NCBI GenBank assembly: GCA_036674765.1 | Contig: JARVKI010000091.1 | Location: 62,001-126,000, forward strand | Length of the DNA: 64,000 bases | Origin: Seiridium cupressi | Lineage: Eukaryota; Ascomycota; Sordariomycetes; Amphisphaeriales; Sporocadaceae | Direction of reading: 5' to 3' | In this document: positions 61,045 through 64,000 of the stretch, piece by piece | Layout: each line of letters starts with the position of its first letter | How positions within the stretch are numbered: position 1 is the stretch's first letter | Notes under the pieces: model-generated | The model's database searches: none | The model's input: only the letters and a program-made list of their open reading frames with translations | What the model was told of the DNA's origin: nothing | Position numbers and translations under genes: made by a program

Positions 61045-63857
61045 CTACGAGAAGTCATCGCCATCGTTCATGACCATGCGGCCGATCCGCTCCACTAGCT
61101 CCTTCGTTTCGCGGGCAATCTCAAACGCGATGGGCGGCAAGGTCTGAGTCCACATGCGCCATTCCCTATCACTAGAGCCGAGCCCTCTGGAAGCAAGATC
61201 TTGACCGTGGTCGCTAGCCTCGAGCAGCCGCTGGCGGCAGGACGTCAATCGATCCACAAGAGGCCCGCCGCTTCTGGTTCCTTCAGTCTCAGATACAATC
61301 TTTCCCACAATCTCGGCGATCTGGGCAATCTCGTCATTGATCTGCGTGATGGGTGCATCACCGCGAATCGAGGCTACCAGACCCTGGATCGTCTCTACGA
61401 GTTGGTCCGACTGATTATCCATATAGATCTTCAGGTCTTCCATAGTGATATCGGGACGTTGGGCTCCATAGCCACCGGGGGCAGGTGGTAGGTTCTTGTC
61501 CATATACACACCGTCAGCCGGCATGTTGCGCGGCATCGACCTCCGACTGTTGAACTGATCTACAGATTCCCGAGGGGAGTTCATTGGGCTGTAAGCCGAC
61601 GACTGCGTACTGTCGCGGGGGCCAAGCCCGTTGAAGCGCGGTGGCGGCTCCAGTGGCGACTGATTGTCTCGTGATAGCGGCGTCGGGTAAGCATCCTCCT
61701 GCGTTGTGCGGTTCGAGAAGAACCCTGTAGAATCAACGGGTGTCATGGTGCCATCATCGTCGTCCTCCAGCTCGCCTGCAGGCGTAGCTCGGATCTTCAC
61801 AGTCCTGAGGAGCTCGACAAGTGCAGCAACAAGGTGCGAAGCCGCCGCGTCCAGCAGAGAAACAGGTGAGATACCGGCAGCGGCTGCGAAGTTCTTTGAG
61901 GCTGTGATAAGATTATTGGCGGTGGCCGAGACACGGCTCTTGAATTTCTGTTGCTGGGCCATAACATCTTCGTCTTGAGGCGCTGATTCGTCGATGTCCT
62001 TAGTAATGCGACGAACGGCAACGACGACGGCTTTCATAGAGTCAATCACCTTCTCCGGATCATCTGTTCGTGCCCGCTTCAGAAGCTCATCGATTGCGAT
62101 CTGGAACTTGGTGACGTGGACGTCCTTGACCAATCCATTCTCTTCGGTGAAGCCCTTCTCTCGCACATATTTCGCCGCGTCTTGCTCGATAGTTAGGCCG
62201 AGCGATGAAGCTCTCAGGTTGCGCAACTGAGTTTTTGTGCGAGCGTAGCGATTACGCCAATCCCTAACTTCCTGCTCTAATTGATCAACTGCCTTTTGCA
62301 GCTCGGCTTGTTTCTCCCACGCAGGACTGTGCTCCTGAGAAAGCACCTTCATTTCCTGTAAGAACTGCTGGGCTTCGCGGCGGACTTCTTCCGTAATTTG
62401 TTGCTGTTCTTCGAGAGCAACTCTTAGTTCTTCGTTTTCCCGCTGCAGTTCAGCGTCTCCGGAACCACTCCTATTCATGTTGTTCATGTTCCTAACGGCT
62501 TGTTCGGCATCTTCGAGCTGTTGGCGCAATTGGCGTTCCTCTGCATCATGGTCGTCCTGCATTCGGTCGAGATCGTCACGCAATGTGTCGTTGGTACTCT
62601 TTGCTTGTGACAATTGGTTTTCCAGATCAGTCCTCAGATCATTCCACTGCGCCTTCTCTGCGTTTCCAGCCGAGGCTCGGGACCGTTCCTCATCTAGTAT
62701 CTTGTTCATCTCGTCCTCCTTCTTCTTGAATTGCTCCTCCAGACTGTCGAGCTTTGACTGCAAGTCCCGAACTTGTGCCTGTGATTCGTCAAGAAGTCTC
62801 TTGTCGGTCTGTGGTGGACGTGAGTAAGATGGAATGAGTAGCAAGTAATCCTATGACTGACCTCTGAAATACCTGTGTCTGCACTTCTTTTGCTCTGCCG
62901 ATTGCCAGGCCCGTCAAGACCGAAAGAACCTTTCTCCTCCTCGTTTCCGTCATCGTCTTCTTCCAGCATTGTGCTCTTGTTAGGAACGATGGTGTTGCTC
63001 TGGAATTGCTTCTGCTGTGGGCGGTCAAAGCCGTTTGGAGGGATGCCGGGCGATGGCGGAACAGGATAGTCGCTGAATCGAGGAGCGTCCGACCGAATAG
63101 AGCTTGCATTCGAGGGTCTTCTCATTCCTCTAGGCGGCAGCCCATTCATTCCGTTAACAGGAGTGCCTGTTCTGCTTGGGGGACCTCTGCCGGACGCAGG
63201 GCTACCTATGCGAGGAATGTCGCCTTTTGCAAATCCCTCAAAACGCCGCTCGAGCTCGCAGAACACATCTGTCGCAAGATCCCTAAACCTCGGTGGTCCT
63301 AGTGTTGAAAGTTTCTGCCTCGCTTGGTTTCGTTTCGGGTGAAAATTGTCTTCGGGCTGCAAGAACGGCGGAGGCTTGGGTCCGGCACCAGACCGGCTCA
63401 GTCTTTCCCGTCTCAGCAGTTCGTCATAGACATCGGTGGAGAGCTCGAGGAATTGTACAGCCGAAAGCCTCAGGAGCTTGTCGCGTGCTCGGTTCGGTGG
63501 GGGGTTTGCTCTTCCGTCTTTGGAAGTGGACTGCAGGAATTTCTTCAGTGCTATGTAATGTACGCCGAGAATCACTTCATTGTTTTCGTCTCGCATGCTC
63601 TTGCCACTCTCGCTTCTCGCATATAGTCCTGAGGCGGTACTGGAGCGGGCAACGGAGGCTGGGGGAGACGGCCCAGCGCTCCTAGGCCCAGGGAAGCCAT
63701 TCATGTTCCCGTTTCCTCCGCCGGAGTCGGGTGGAGATATCAGGCCGCGGTTGTTGGGATTGTAGGGATCGCCGTTGTCGAGATTTTGATATTTGCCAAC
63801 GGAATATTCGCTACCGCCTACTGAGACCGGTGACAGCGGCGCATTTCGAGTATTCAT
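61045..63857 (-). CDS. SPA2: Polarisome scaffold Spa2
   Basis: Two exons, 63857-62862 and 62808-61045, encode 919 residues; the 53-base intron is GTCAGT...CCACAG in phase 0. Spa2 concentrates at hyphal tips and holds formin and MAP-kinase modules for polarised growth. After a disordered N-terminus come two Spa2-homology (GIT/SHD) repeats at about 119-150 and 174-205, each with the form RxxLxxLxxxxFxxLxxDVxxEL. A long Glu/Gln-rich coiled coil follows, beginning TDKRLLDESQAQVRDLQSKL. A Ser/Pro linker separates the predicted globular parts. The C-terminal helical domain ends WTQTLPPIAFEIARETKELV. The start is the first ATG in the frame; sequence upstream in frame has only GTG. Confidence 0.95.
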
Positions 63858-64000
63858 GGTAGATGTTACTGCAGTGCTATCGTTCGTGTTGTATTTGAGG
63901 AGGCTTGGCAATTCTTTGACAAAGAATGCCGCTTGCGACGCCACGTGAGGCTGTTGATGTGAAGCCGAAGATCAATCGGAAGCCGGTTTTTTTTTTTTTT
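63858..64000. other. SPA2 upstream region, ending in a T run
   Basis: 143 bases before the SPA2 start. The window ends in an uninterrupted T run of about 13 bases (A run on the coding strand), probably part of the 5' leader or promoter. Confidence 0.5.

Noticed and set aside
63988..64000. Terminal T run as an element poly(A) tail
   Set aside because: It sits at the window edge with no element sequence beside it.

Overview
The window is nuclear DNA from a filamentous ascomycete (Pezizomycotina). The evidence is: short spliceosomal introns of about 50-210 bases with GTAAGT-type donors and CTAA/CTGAC-like branch sites; a mitochondrial NADH-cytochrome b5 reductase; a CSN7 subunit; a Zn(II)2Cys6 regulator; a Pth11-like rhodopsin-fold receptor; and a Spa2 polarisome scaffold. 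The exact lineage cannot be fixed by eye; a Dothideomycete or Eurotiomycete is the best guess. Nineteen protein genes or gene remnants and one unresolved locus are described, about one per 3.2 kb. Several intergenic stretches run 2-4 kb. I saw no tRNA, rRNA, CRISPR array or intact transposon.

Layout. 0-2.5 kb: the 3' end of an unknown gene, then MCR1. 5.8-7.6 kb: a DNAJC11-like J-protein on the minus strand. 9.9-13.2 kb: a Zn2Cys6 regulator converging on an unknown single-pass membrane protein. 13.8-17.4 kb: a CCC2-type copper ATPase. 20-24.4 kb: CSN7, then a divergent SnoaL-like (apparently broken) / NmrA-like reductase pair. 25-26.2 kb: a family-16 methyltransferase. 26.7-28.4 kb: coding-like pieces that do not assemble into a gene. 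30.4-36.8 kb: a large serine-rich unknown protein and an Rmd1-like DUF155 membrane protein. 38.2-44.6 kb: a Pth11-like receptor, a Gfo/Idh/MocA dehydrogenase and a Dal5-type MFS carrier, the last two divergent. 45.8-50.6 kb: a membrane protein with many CxxC pairs and a MARVEL-domain protein. 53.9-63.9 kb: an Nbp2-like SH3 protein, SSU72 and SPA2.

Most genes are housekeeping or cell biology (redox, copper delivery, CTD phosphatase, signalosome, polarity). Two spots look accessory: the SnoaL/NmrA pair near 22-24 kb and the dehydrogenase/MFS pair near 40-44 kb. Each is a divergent arrangement that could be co-regulated. No classic biosynthetic core enzyme (PKS, NRPS, terpene cyclase) is present. 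Gene models were assembled by hand from reading frames and splice signals. Totals divisible by three and in-frame joins support them, but none was checked against transcripts.
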